DNA of 32,643 nucleotides from contig NWUY0304458980.1 in the NCBI GenBank assembly GCA_004151065.3, forward strand, positions 22,547-55,189, written 5' to 3'. The position numbers were made by a program, and so were the translations under genes. Under the pieces are notes generated by a model. The model saw only the letters and a list, made by a program, of their open reading frames with translations. It made no database searches and was not told the origin of the DNA. The stretch's first letter is position 1; the number at the start of each line of letters is the position of its first letter. Source of the DNA: Larix sibirica. Taxonomy: Eukaryota > Streptophyta > Pinopsida > Pinales > Pinaceae. This document shows positions 11,471-20,159 of the stretch, one piece after another.

Positions 11471-11917
11471 TGCTGCTGCTCTTGCGATGGTTTATGCTAC
11501 CCAACCACCAGCTTGTTGAGCTCAGGGGGCATTTGTCTCGGTCCTGCAACCAATAACATTGCGGAGTATAGTGCGGTTATTTCACTTTTATCCGACGTCA
11601 TTACACTTTGTATTCGCAGGTTAGTTGTCAGGTTAGACTCACAGTTAGTTGTATTACAATTGAACCATGTTTATTAAGTAAGAAATCCGGTGTTGTTGCG
11701 TAAATATTTTAGGGTGAAGCTTCTTGAGAGATCATTTGAGTATGTTGTTTATGAACGCATTCTGAGAAGGTCTAATGCATTGGCTGACTCGTTAGCTAAC
11801 TATGTATTAGATTGGCATTTCTTTGTCCCATTAAATGAAACTAGCATTGTACATAAGCATGCATGTAAAATTAAAAACATAGGTATAACATTGCAAATAG
11901 AAACCATTGTTTGCTAA
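11471..11917 (+). pseudogene. Retrotransposon RNase H domain, one nonsense stop
   Basis: This is a ribonuclease H domain of plant retroelement type, which degrades the RNA strand of RNA-DNA hybrids during reverse transcription. The frame is open from after TGA at 11468-11470 to TAA at 11915-11917, with one internal TAA at 11675-11677. All four acidic positions of the DEDD active site appear to be kept: Asp in CDGL near 11486, Glu in NNIAEYSAV near 11562-11566, Asp in VRLDSQLVV near 11620, and Asp in NALADSLANYV near 11783. The sequence before AEYSA looks scrambled (TTSLLSSGGICLGPAT), so the first strand of the fold may be damaged. No reverse transcriptase is attached upstream and no integrase follows. 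Its closest resemblance, from memory of the family, is the Ty3/gypsy or additional archaeal-type RNase H of plant elements. It lies beside an oppositely oriented gag-protease fragment. It is a pseudogene unless the stop is bypassed. Confidence 0.8.
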
Positions 11918-12339
11918 ACGGAGAGAAAGATATATAGACCTGGCCGTAACAGAGCGGCCAAATGAGGGAGGAGGTCTTCGGGAAAGACAAGGAGATACTG
12001 CTCCATCTTTGGGTTGGGGTGGGATGGAGTGAAAGAACAATTTCTTGTTGGCCAACACGTCGCCCTCCGTCCCCGCTAGAGACAGTGCATACCCCCAGCC
12101 CCATATGTCCCTCCACTTCTGCGAGGACACCAACAACCTTTATGGTTTTTTGTACCAGAGCTAAACCCCCTTGATGAACTTATTACATCACCGCCCCGAG
12201 ACTGTTTCTCTTCTTCGGACGATGACGAACCACTTATGCAGATATCTCGCCTTACCCTCGTAAAAAGGAAAGTGCCATTGTATCTCGACATTCCCTCGTC
12301 CATCGCTAGTTCTAGCAGGGGGTACCTATTTCGAGATAC

Positions 12340-12471
12340 TTCATTAGTGCAAGGCAACCCCAGTTCTTGCATGATGGTCTTGGACATCACATTAGGCCCG
12401 GATCCTCCATCTATAAGGCAACAATGCGCTATCTTATCCATGATTTTCATGGAGACAAAGAAGGGAGGGAG
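12340..12471 (-). pseudogene. Ty3/gypsy aspartic protease fragment
   Basis: This retropepsin-like fragment follows the gag piece on the minus strand. The translated text has MDKIAHCCLIDGGSGPNVMS and continues to LGLPCTNE. DGGSGPN is the active-site loop seen in plant Ty3/gypsy proteases (DSG/DGG-type), with the catalytic Asp near 12409-12411. Homology stops by about 12340. The same frame continues open to 12076, but that part has no recognisable protease features such as the flap or second conserved region, so the element is truncated there. It is in a different frame from gag: a one-base shift in the C-rich tract at about 12462-12471 separates the two. That is taken as a mutation because the conserved junction text continues smoothly across it. 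Confidence 0.8.
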
Positions 12472-13136
12472 AGTTTTTAGGCTGTTTCAAAGTATTGACC
12501 GACCCGATTGTCTCTGTCAACGGTGGTTCACAATCATCTTCCAACTCAGCGACAACTACTGAAGCAGGTGGCGGGGCTTTACTTTTCAGCTGATTGTCCA
12601 GGAAGGTTTTGAAATTTTTCATTTGCTCTGGTGTTTTAGCCATATCCAGCAAAGTAGCATTCGATTTTATTTTACTAAGTTCTTCCACTATGTTATACTT
12701 CTCAGAAGTGGTCGTTTGAGGATGATATCTGGTTTCAACTACCCCGGTGGTGGTATTTTTATAAGGTCTGTCTGATTGAGTATCCTTATCCTGGTTCGAA
12801 GATTGAGTGTTTCCTCTGCTAGTTCTCGCTGTTGGAAATTTTCTATTGTAATTATGAGCTTGGGTATTTAACGCGAAAACGTCATCATATTCTAACCAAT
12901 CGAGACTATTCACCGATGTACCATCATTAGAAACAATCCTTTTCCCAAATTCCCTTTCTTTACTAAGCTTCATGACTTCACAGGTTTTTGACTCATGGTT
13001 ATCATCACAGAAATTGCAGCAAGGTCTATTCTGAAGGAAAAGACCAGGAGCAGGGGATGTATAGTCCGGTTGATAGGAATTTTTCCCCAAAGGAGCAGAT
13101 AGAGATCTCCTTTCAAAAGTGATCCATTCGATTATT
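12462..13136 (-). pseudogene. Ty3/gypsy gag fragment with zinc knuckle
   Basis: This is the C-terminal part of a plant retrotransposon Gag, the nucleocapsid protein that binds element RNA in cytoplasmic particles. The open frame runs from an upstream stop near 13137 to 12434. The first codon usable as an internal start is TTG at 13088-13090, but the fragment more likely began further upstream in the parent element. Near the N-terminus is a zinc knuckle, CNFCDDNHESKTC, spaced CX2CX3HX4C, one residue shorter than the usual CX2CX4HX4C. It is followed by a Lys/Arg-rich helix (KLSKEREFGKR), a polar Asn/Thr/Gln-rich linker, and an ELSKIKSNATLLDMAKTPEQ segment before the protease. Over 220 codons carry no stop, so the insertion or its decay may be relatively young. 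No LTR or primer-binding site was identified beyond 13136. Confidence 0.8.
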
Positions 13137-13138
13137 CA

Positions 13139-14010
13139 TATCTTGTGTTGAAATATTCAGGGATACTGAGAGGGGGGGGGTTAATTAGTATTAAACAATT
13201 TACTTTTTTCTTTATTATTAGCAGTTTAGCATCATGCAGTTATTCATTTAGCATTAACATAAACAAGAGATGACACAAGTTGTACTCAACAATATTTATA
13301 ATAAAGTATCTTTAACAAGTCAGCTGCAACTGACTGAAAGTATCAAAGTTGGTTCAATAAAGTCTAGTAAGTCAAAAAAGCCAGGTATTCATTGAATATA
13401 AGCAGTAAGACAGTAAAGGTCGAAGGAAGGTGAAGCCAAAATCTAACGCTGGGCAAGCCATAAAAAGAAAAGTCATAAGGTGGGGCAAAGTAGTCCGGTG
13501 ATAAGTCATAAAATAAAAAGACGAATTCAAGGGAGAAGTGGGTCGGCAGGGAAATAGTAGAGTTGGTAGTTTAAAAGGGCCCGATACTTTATAAACTGGA
13601 TCCGCGTAAATAGGCTATGTTTTCAAATGGACTTTGTGATAAGGCGAGTAGTTCAGAACAGGTGAATTAAAGTAAAACGCATCTGAAAACCCGAGCACTG
13701 AACTTAACATATTTATGCATGGGGACACCCCGGGCCACTCTAACTCTACAACCCTCATCTGGCACCCTTAAATCCACAACCCTGGTTGGACACCCTCTCA
13801 GCTCTCTTACCTGCCTCACTCTCGAGTGGCTATCTTACCGAGAGTCGGCTGGGATTGATTAAAGCTTATAGATGAGATGATACCTGCTAAGATATTGTGT
13901 TTAGATGGATGATTATTTTATTTAGGCTAACCAGACCTAGGGAGGAACCCATAGGCCAACAACCTATCTGGGGAATAGCCGATAATAGCTGCACGCTACG
14001 GAAAAAACAC
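13139..14010. other. Gene-free stretch with small repeats and a hairpin
   Basis: There is no gene. An imperfect tandem pair (CTACAACCCTCATCTGGCACCCTT and CCACAACCCTGG-TTGGACACCCTC) lies at about 13745-13797. A hairpin with 7-bp arms (ACTCTCG/CGAGAGT) and a 14-nt loop is at 13818-13845. It has no trailing U-tract, so there is no reason to call it a terminator. Confidence 0.5.
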
Positions 14011-14222
14011 TGGTAACAGAAAAATACACGAGCGAGTATAAACCCATAAGGAAGGAGCGAAGGCTTGGAATCAATGGCTAGTAATCGCTTCCCTCTGGTT
14101 GTTGAGGAGCGTTCTTCCATATTGCTTCCCTGGCGTGGATGGTCTGGTCCGGTAAGGGCAGGTCAAGTAAGGTCTGGTTAGGTTAGGTTAGGTCAAGTCA
14201 CGTCTGGTCAAGTAAGGTCAAG
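14011..14222 (+). repeat. Dispersed repeat with AGGT array, copy 1
   Basis: This aligns with 15860-16036. Shared anchors, in order, are TGGTAACAGA, GGAGCGAAGGCTTGGAAT, GGTTGTT...AGCGTTC, TTGC.CC, GGTCTGGT and an AGGT/GGTCA-rich tail. The tail (14139-14222) is a degenerate array of GGTCTGGT, GGTTA and GGTCAAGT units. GGTCAAGTAAGGTC is exact at 14161-14174 and 14206-14219. The minus frame at 13887-14120 overlaps it but looks like chance. Confidence 0.75.
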
Positions 14223-15032
14223 CGCTGAATTGTTCCCCTGGCAATCACCTTCAATTGGAACAAAAGCTTTTAACTGGATAGTTAAAGCCCCAGATCATAG
14301 CCGATATGTTGAATGGATCGCTCTCGCTTGCCCGAATTATTGGGTGGGGGTGATCGCTTGTGCTTGCACACATTAGGGGGTGCTTGATTGGATGGAGCAC
14401 GACGCCCGCATTCTACCATTCAATCAGAACACAGTACAATTTCATTTGGAATAACACGAGCCGGGGATGACTTGCTCTCCCTTGCTAATGGGTTACAGCA
14501 GGGCCCACTGGGGGGTTAGTTAGTCTGCTGGCTAGAGGGCTGCTGTTACCGGACGGAACGAGGCAAGGCAGGCGCGCGGGATGCTCTTGGATTGGTTGAT
14601 CTATTGAGGCCTATTTGGGCACAGGCACAAATCTTGTTGCAACAGATCTTTAAAAAACTCTCATTCTACATTAACGCTATGACTACTTGACATAAACAAA
14701 AACCTTATTGACCCTTACACTACTTGAAATATAGGGAGGTACCCCAGTAGTTTCGTAGAGCCCCTGGTTAAAAGATAAAGAGCCCTGTTGAAAGAAATAG
14801 GAAGGAGTCATTATAAAATAGCTTTAAAGAAAGAAGAGCGCTACCAAATGAGGAAGGGCCAAATTAGCGCCCGCCCGGACCCCGCCTATTACACTACTGA
14901 TTAGTTTACACATCGACGTGCACCATTAAACTTACATTTAAGCTTCTACCCTTGCTCCTGGTTATTACGGATCGGATTGACATCGCGATTATAGGGAGGG
15001 GGATGAGGTTGATCGCTTTCGCTTTCATATCT

Positions 15033-15066
15033 GGTGGGATTACACTGGCCGACAGATAGAATTGGT
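15033..15066 (+). repeat. Dispersed short repeat, copy 1 (pairs with 15258-15295)
   Basis: GGTGGGATTACACTGGCCGACAGATAGAATTGGT corresponds to GGTGGGGGAATTACACTTGTCCGACAGATTTAATTGGT about 220 nt downstream, with indels in the G-run. Beyond the shared segment the flanks share weaker text (GGGAATT and TATAAGAT). Confidence 0.7.
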
Positions 15067-15257
15067 CTCTCTCAACTGCTGGGAATTGATCATATAAGAT
15101 TCTATTATGGGAAGCATTGTTCAAATATTGTGTAATCTCATATATAATATAACTTTGTTACCCACACCTTCACGGACCCTTTATTTTATAAAATACCTAC
15201 TTTGGAAACTCTTCAGCACGAGTCGGGGATACTACAAATACACTTAAGTATTTTTGG

Positions 15258-15295
15258 GGTGGGGGAATTACACTTGTCCGACAGATTTAATTGGT
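15258..15295 (+). repeat. Dispersed short repeat, copy 2
   Basis: This is the partner of 15033-15066, in direct orientation. The G-run is longer here (GGTGGGGG). The flanking GGGAATTTTTGG and TATAAGATCAGAT echo the text following copy 1, so the original duplication was probably longer than the segment still aligned. Confidence 0.7.
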
Positions 15296-15859
15296 ACGAT
15301 GGGAATTTTTGGATAACATCAGTCTTATAAGATCAGATAAGAGGGGAGACGTGTTCCAAGGGAAAGGGTCAAATTACAAATGCAGAAGCGTCAGTTTAGC
15401 AGTGGAGTGGGCTGGGCCTAGACCTGACAGAGGCCCCCGTGTTACAAGCTTTGCCAATAATAGTGAGTGGAAGCCGCGGTTGGCCTTATAGATAGCTTTC
15501 AATCACCCGTAGGAAGGAGCTTTGGAGCCGGCACAATGCGTGAAGCCCCAATAATAATAAACAGAAGAAGATAAAACAGCAGAGGCAGGCATCGGAAAGA
15601 CAGTGAATGTAAGGTGGTTCATCAGAAAGAATAAAACAGAGCGGATCACTGTTGTTTGTGCAATAAGCTGAGCCTGGAAAACCCTAGGACCTGGATGGAA
15701 GCCGTGGTTAGACCAGTAAATAAACAACGAGCCGTGCGTGGTAGACCTATTCTCCTCCTACTTATACTTATTCTACTCCCTCCCCCTTCCTCTATTCCTA
15801 CTTCCAGCTACTACCCGCATCACCAGCAACGAGCAACGCTAATGGTAACAAATTAGCAA

Positions 15860-16036
15860 TGGTAACAGAGACAGAAGAGCAAGGTACAATATACAGAGCA
15901 AAGCTTGGAATGACCAGTTATCATTTACCCAGGTTGTTAGTTAAGAGCGTTCATCGAGCTTGCCCGTATGGTTAGGTGGTCTGGTTAGGTCACGTCACGT
16001 AAGGTAATAAGGTAAGGGTCCAGTCAGGTAAAGTCT
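15860..16036 (+). repeat. Dispersed repeat with AGGT array, copy 2
   Basis: This is the partner of 14011-14222. Anchors are TGGTAACAGA at 15860-15869, AGCTTGGAAT near 15901, GGTTGTT...AAGAGCGTTC at about 15932-15951, and GGTCTGGTTAGGTCA at 15978-15992. The tail then has GTCACGT and AAGGT units in a different arrangement from copy 1, so the array has been reshuffled independently. Confidence 0.75.
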
Positions 16037-16172
16037 GCTCAAGTGCAGACTAATTATTCATCAATGTGTCCGTCCATTCCAAATAAAAGATAATAACTAT
16101 ATTTTATAGTATCCATTCTTTTCAAAAGATAGGAGGTATGCTTGCTGGACTAAACTAATTGAATCTGCTGGG

Positions 16173-16187
16173 CTCTGCTCAGCAGAG
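16173..16187. repeat. Perfect hairpin, 6-bp stem, 3-nt loop
   Basis: CTCTGC, loop TCA, GCAGAG. A similar small palindrome, AGGCTT-A-AAGCCT, lies at 16413-16425. Around them (about 16160-16540) short motifs such as GAGTATCC, GTATCAAAGC and AGCC recur. They resemble text near 23770-23860 and 24380-24480, for example AGAGTAGCCC and GAGTATCCC. Confidence 0.5.
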
Positions 16188-19100
16188 ACTGGGCTAGGCA
16201 CAAAGACACTTACGCTGAGGGGTATCAAAGCCAAGTTGAGTATCCAAGTGCAGCCCCAATCAGATAAAATAAAAGCGTAGCAAGTATCCCACCCAACCGA
16301 GTATAACCGCGATCAGCCTGGTATCAAAGCAGAGCATTCATCTCCTCCCTCCTCCCTAAGCCCAGCCAAAAAGCCGAGGCAAAAAGGCTATATCTATGAG
16401 TATGTGTATCCAAGGCTTAAAGCCTAGGATCAAAGCGGAGTATCCCATTCTGATAAATAAAACCGAATATGTAAATTCCTGGAGCTAAGCTGCCAAGGCG
16501 AGCAATGACCTTGCAGAAATTCCAGTAGCTTTCCCAAGCGAGTAGCCCTCCGACTCAATCAAAACTAGGTTTTTAGAGAAATAAAAAAACATAGAATTAG
16601 AATCAGTTTGTTGTATAGAATCAGAGTTCCAAATCGATCTAGATAGAGATTCTCATATTTCAATGTATTTATGTATATATATAGTTATTATTATAGGTGT
16701 AGAGTATCACTCGGACTGAACCATCAGTGTCTGTCTCTCATGGATTTCACATAAGCTTCTGAGAAAGAACTACTATCTATATTAGACCGGTATGAGTTCT
16801 TAGTGCATATGGACTTGAGGCTAGTTCTAGAATATATGCTCAGCAAATATGTGTGAATGTTTCATGTTTAGAACAAAATAGATACAACATTAGTAGCTTT
16901 CCGTTATTATAACGACTATGCTTGAATTAAGAAAGCTCTCTCTATTTTATTTACGAACTACGGGCATACCCGATAATTAACTCTTAGTTCCATGCCTTAA
17001 GGTAAGTAACTTGTCTTAGAGTTAAAGCTTTAGTGAATAAATAACTACTAGCAGTTAGTACTGCTTCCAAGAAATAACTACTAGTAGCTACGGTACGGTA
17101 CTAGCTTCAGTCCCATTTGTTGCTGCCTAGTCAAGGTTAGAGAAAAAAGGTGGCCCCCCTGCCTGATGCATCAATGGCTTCTGTTAAGAGGCCAAAGGCT
17201 TATGGTGATAACGATGACCCGGAGGTCCAAATTCTCGTGCCTCGCATCCAGGGAGCCTTCTTTTTATCCCGGGTACTTATGGTTGGCAGAATCCAAATCA
17301 TACTGCTGCTCTTCTACCCCTGCCGCTGCTACTGCTGCTGTTCTTTCATAAACATTTATTGAAATATAGATCCCCGTAGGCAGTAGGTAAGTATATTATT
17401 GGATAGCAGCTGATTTAATAGCTAACATGTATATTGGTGGTGATGTCACAAGGTCTAAATCAGCATTGATTCTAGGCCAAGTAGGTTTTACTGCGGCTGT
17501 GGAGAATTGTAAGTGGAGATAGGGATGGCAGCAACAGATAGGGTAAAGGGTGGTATAAGCGAGTGGTTCGATCAGCGGTGCCAAGGGTAGGTTGAGAGAA
17601 GAGATCAGCGGGTGGAGAGAGAATCAGGCAGTAGGATCAATCACCAATAGGGAGGCAGTAAGATAAATAAGCAGCAGTAGTTAGGTGGTTTACTGGTTGT
17701 GAAGATAACTAATTGGGTGATGATAGAACTTAGGGCTATTGGGAACTACGGGTATGCTCACTAGGGATGGTGGGTAATTTTTGGTGAATCGATGTCGGTA
17801 CTGATTTAACGGGTGAACTGGGATATATGGGAACAGGATGGCTGTTTGTTAGGTAGATAGAAATCAGGAGAGATCATCAGCAGAAAGATAGAAATCAGGC
17901 AGGCAGTTCTCAATCATAATCATACCCGAGTGAATAAAAGGACCCATCAATCCACTGAATGATATTGTTGATTTTGTTTACCATGTGCTTTGAACAACGA
18001 GTGCGTGGGAAAGGGCTATAGGAATAAATGTATGCATAAAAACATAAAATATGCTGGGCTCCATATACTACTACTGGTTTTTCAACTTGCACATAGATTA
18101 TGGGGGTGGCTTGTTCCACTTGAATTGCATAGATAGATTCCGGGGACTACATAGATTCTGGTGACAATGGGATTCTACAACCACTTGCAGATCTCATACA
18201 CTTAGGCCTTGAGGTCATTCTATTTATATAGCTCAGTCCTATTTCTAAAGCCTCTTGGATTCCAATATTTTTCAATAAATATGTTGCGGTGACAAGTCCA
18301 AATTGGAATAAAATTTTGATCTAACTTCCTAATATATCTACGATGTTCTTGGGCTACTTGCACTTGTCATCTTTGGAACCTCTAAAAGGATCTCTTGCTG
18401 TTAGCTTGGCTATAACCTTTCAAACAATTGTTTAGTCATAGGGCATCTCCATTGGCTTAGTCCCCTCCAACACCTCGGATGATTAAAACCTACTACCTTC
18501 AGGGAGGTTCCATCCTAGCTAGGGCAAGGGAGGTATAAACCCTTTTGAAAGCACTTTTGGTAACCAGTCAGTGCTTCATTTATACATTATTGTTCATGGT
18601 ATATCTAGTTATATAGATATCTATATATTGTTGTATAGGAGATCGAGTACAAGCCTTTTTGCAGGAGGATTGAGCTGCGTGTGTAGGTTTGGGAGGTATA
18701 ACACTATCTTAGTAGGCCTACCACAACTCTCATCTTTAGCCCAAGTAGCTTCAACACCTACAAAAACGTTATTCTGGGTGAGTACTTTCCATTGCTCCCC
18801 TCTTTCATTTCCAGCACTTAGTTTCATTAGCTCACCAAAAAAGGCGGTCGGTAGGTTATATTCATTTCCTTTGTTAATTTGTAGTTATAATCTATTTGTG
18901 GTGAACTCAATCAAAGTACATTCGACCTATATAATAACTAATTTTGAGTAAAATCCTAATGAATCTAGTAGCTGGCCTTCTCTCTTATCTTCTCCCATCC
19001 TATCCTAGAGTTTCTTGGTTTTATTTTATTAAACCGGCGTCTCCACTCTCCTTCCTCCTTGTGGTAGCGTGGTGCCTTACTCTAATGGTCACGCTACATT

Positions 19101-19353
19101 TTTTTACTCACTTAGGGAGCGTAAACCCTTTACTTTCTTGAGCGAAGGCTCCCTCTTGCTTATGTTAAAACCCTACTCTCACCATAAGGAGTATTGTGTC
19201 CTTTTTCTCCGATAGAGAAGGTCCGCCTTTTCTCTATCTCCGCCCTTCTACCCAATTGCTTTCTAAAGTAATATATTCTCTTGGCTTCTATCTATCCGCA
19301 ATGGATGTCATTCAGGTTAGCACCATTGATATGGCAGGGTGTGGTAGCTACTC
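16188..19353. other. Long gene-free stretch with small tandem repeats
   Basis: No recognisable gene was found. A 33-nt-period tandem pair begins AAATAACTACTAG at 17039-17051 and 17072-17084. A poly-Ala/Leu-coding GCTGCT-rich patch at 17305-17345 comes from a CTG/CTGC microsatellite-like run. A minus-strand segment near 18180-18480 gives text resembling a decayed coding region (for example FQFGLVTATYLLKNIGIQEA), but with many stops and no known family. A 126-codon plus frame at 18571-18951 is unrecognised. Confidence 0.4.
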
Positions 19354-20111
19354 ATGAGCCCCCTACTCTACTCCGTAAATTTGGCATGCCTTCTCGTTGT
19401 AGAATTGGAGTTATGTATGGTTTCACCTTTTCACTGGACCCTTCCTTTCAGCTCCCTAATTACCTTGCTTGGTTGGAAAAACAGTTATCTTCCAACCTAT
19501 AGGAAAGCCCTTCTTCTCAAACCGATGGGTATTATCTTTCGAGCGAGCCTCTGTCGGTGCCCTCAAAAGAACCTTCTATTGAGGGGCCATCTCTTTTTAT
19601 CATCCTCTCCCCAACAAATATTCCGCCTACTTGTAAAGGTCCTGCTAAATCCTAGACCCCCCCCTTCGACCTTTCCCTTGTCCCTGGGATCCTTGAGTCT
19701 TGGTACCTACCTCCGCGACGGTTCTTCAAACCTTACCTTATACACATACCTCCAATGTCCCAAACCAAGTATCCATATAAACTATTCACAACTTACACAA
19801 CCTTCACATCAGCATTTCTCGCCCCTATGAACCAAGCCATACATCCCGACATTTACTCAACCGCAAAGACAAGCTTTCATCCTAACAATCCCCCTGCCAC
19901 CTGGAAAAGATTTATGCCAACAATGACACAGCCTCAGAACGTCTTTGAAGGAAATTGTAACCCCAGTAAATATGAGCATGTTCAATTTCCCTCCTCCTTA
20001 TAACATGCGACCTTACCCACAACCAAGCATAGGAGGTGGTGGGGCAATGACCCTTTTTGACAATCTACCCTCCTATAATGGTTGCCTTAGCCAACCAAAA
20101 CCCAGGACCTA
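19354..20111 (+). pseudogene. Proline-rich decayed frame, family unknown
   Basis: One plus frame is open at 19354-19830 (158 codons). After TGA at 19828-19830 it continues in the same phase to a TAG near 20111, with one further TGA near 19920. The second half reads as Pro/Gln/Asn-rich text (FNFPPPYNMRPYPQPSIGGG), like the disordered N-terminus of a retroelement Gag or LINE ORF1. Shortly after, in another frame, comes SSRPSFAQIFRK and then WLPPNLPELPNL. This resembles the start of DUF4283-type plant LINE ORF1 proteins, but the match is weak and from memory. No zinc knuckle, reverse transcriptase or endonuclease follows. If real, it is a frameshifted, stop-bearing fragment. Chance is a serious alternative for the first half. 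Confidence 0.3.
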
Positions 20112-20159
20112 GCAATGGAAGAAGGCAAACCTCATCTAGACCTTCTTTCGCCCAAATCT

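Noticed and set aside
13818-13845. Hairpin as a transcription terminator
   Set aside because: No upstream gene and no T-tract follows, and plant mitochondrial 3' ends are not defined this way.
18571-18951. 126-codon plus frame and antisense 68-codon frame
   Set aside because: Neither shows a recognisable motif. Composition is T-rich and open phases overlap on both strands.
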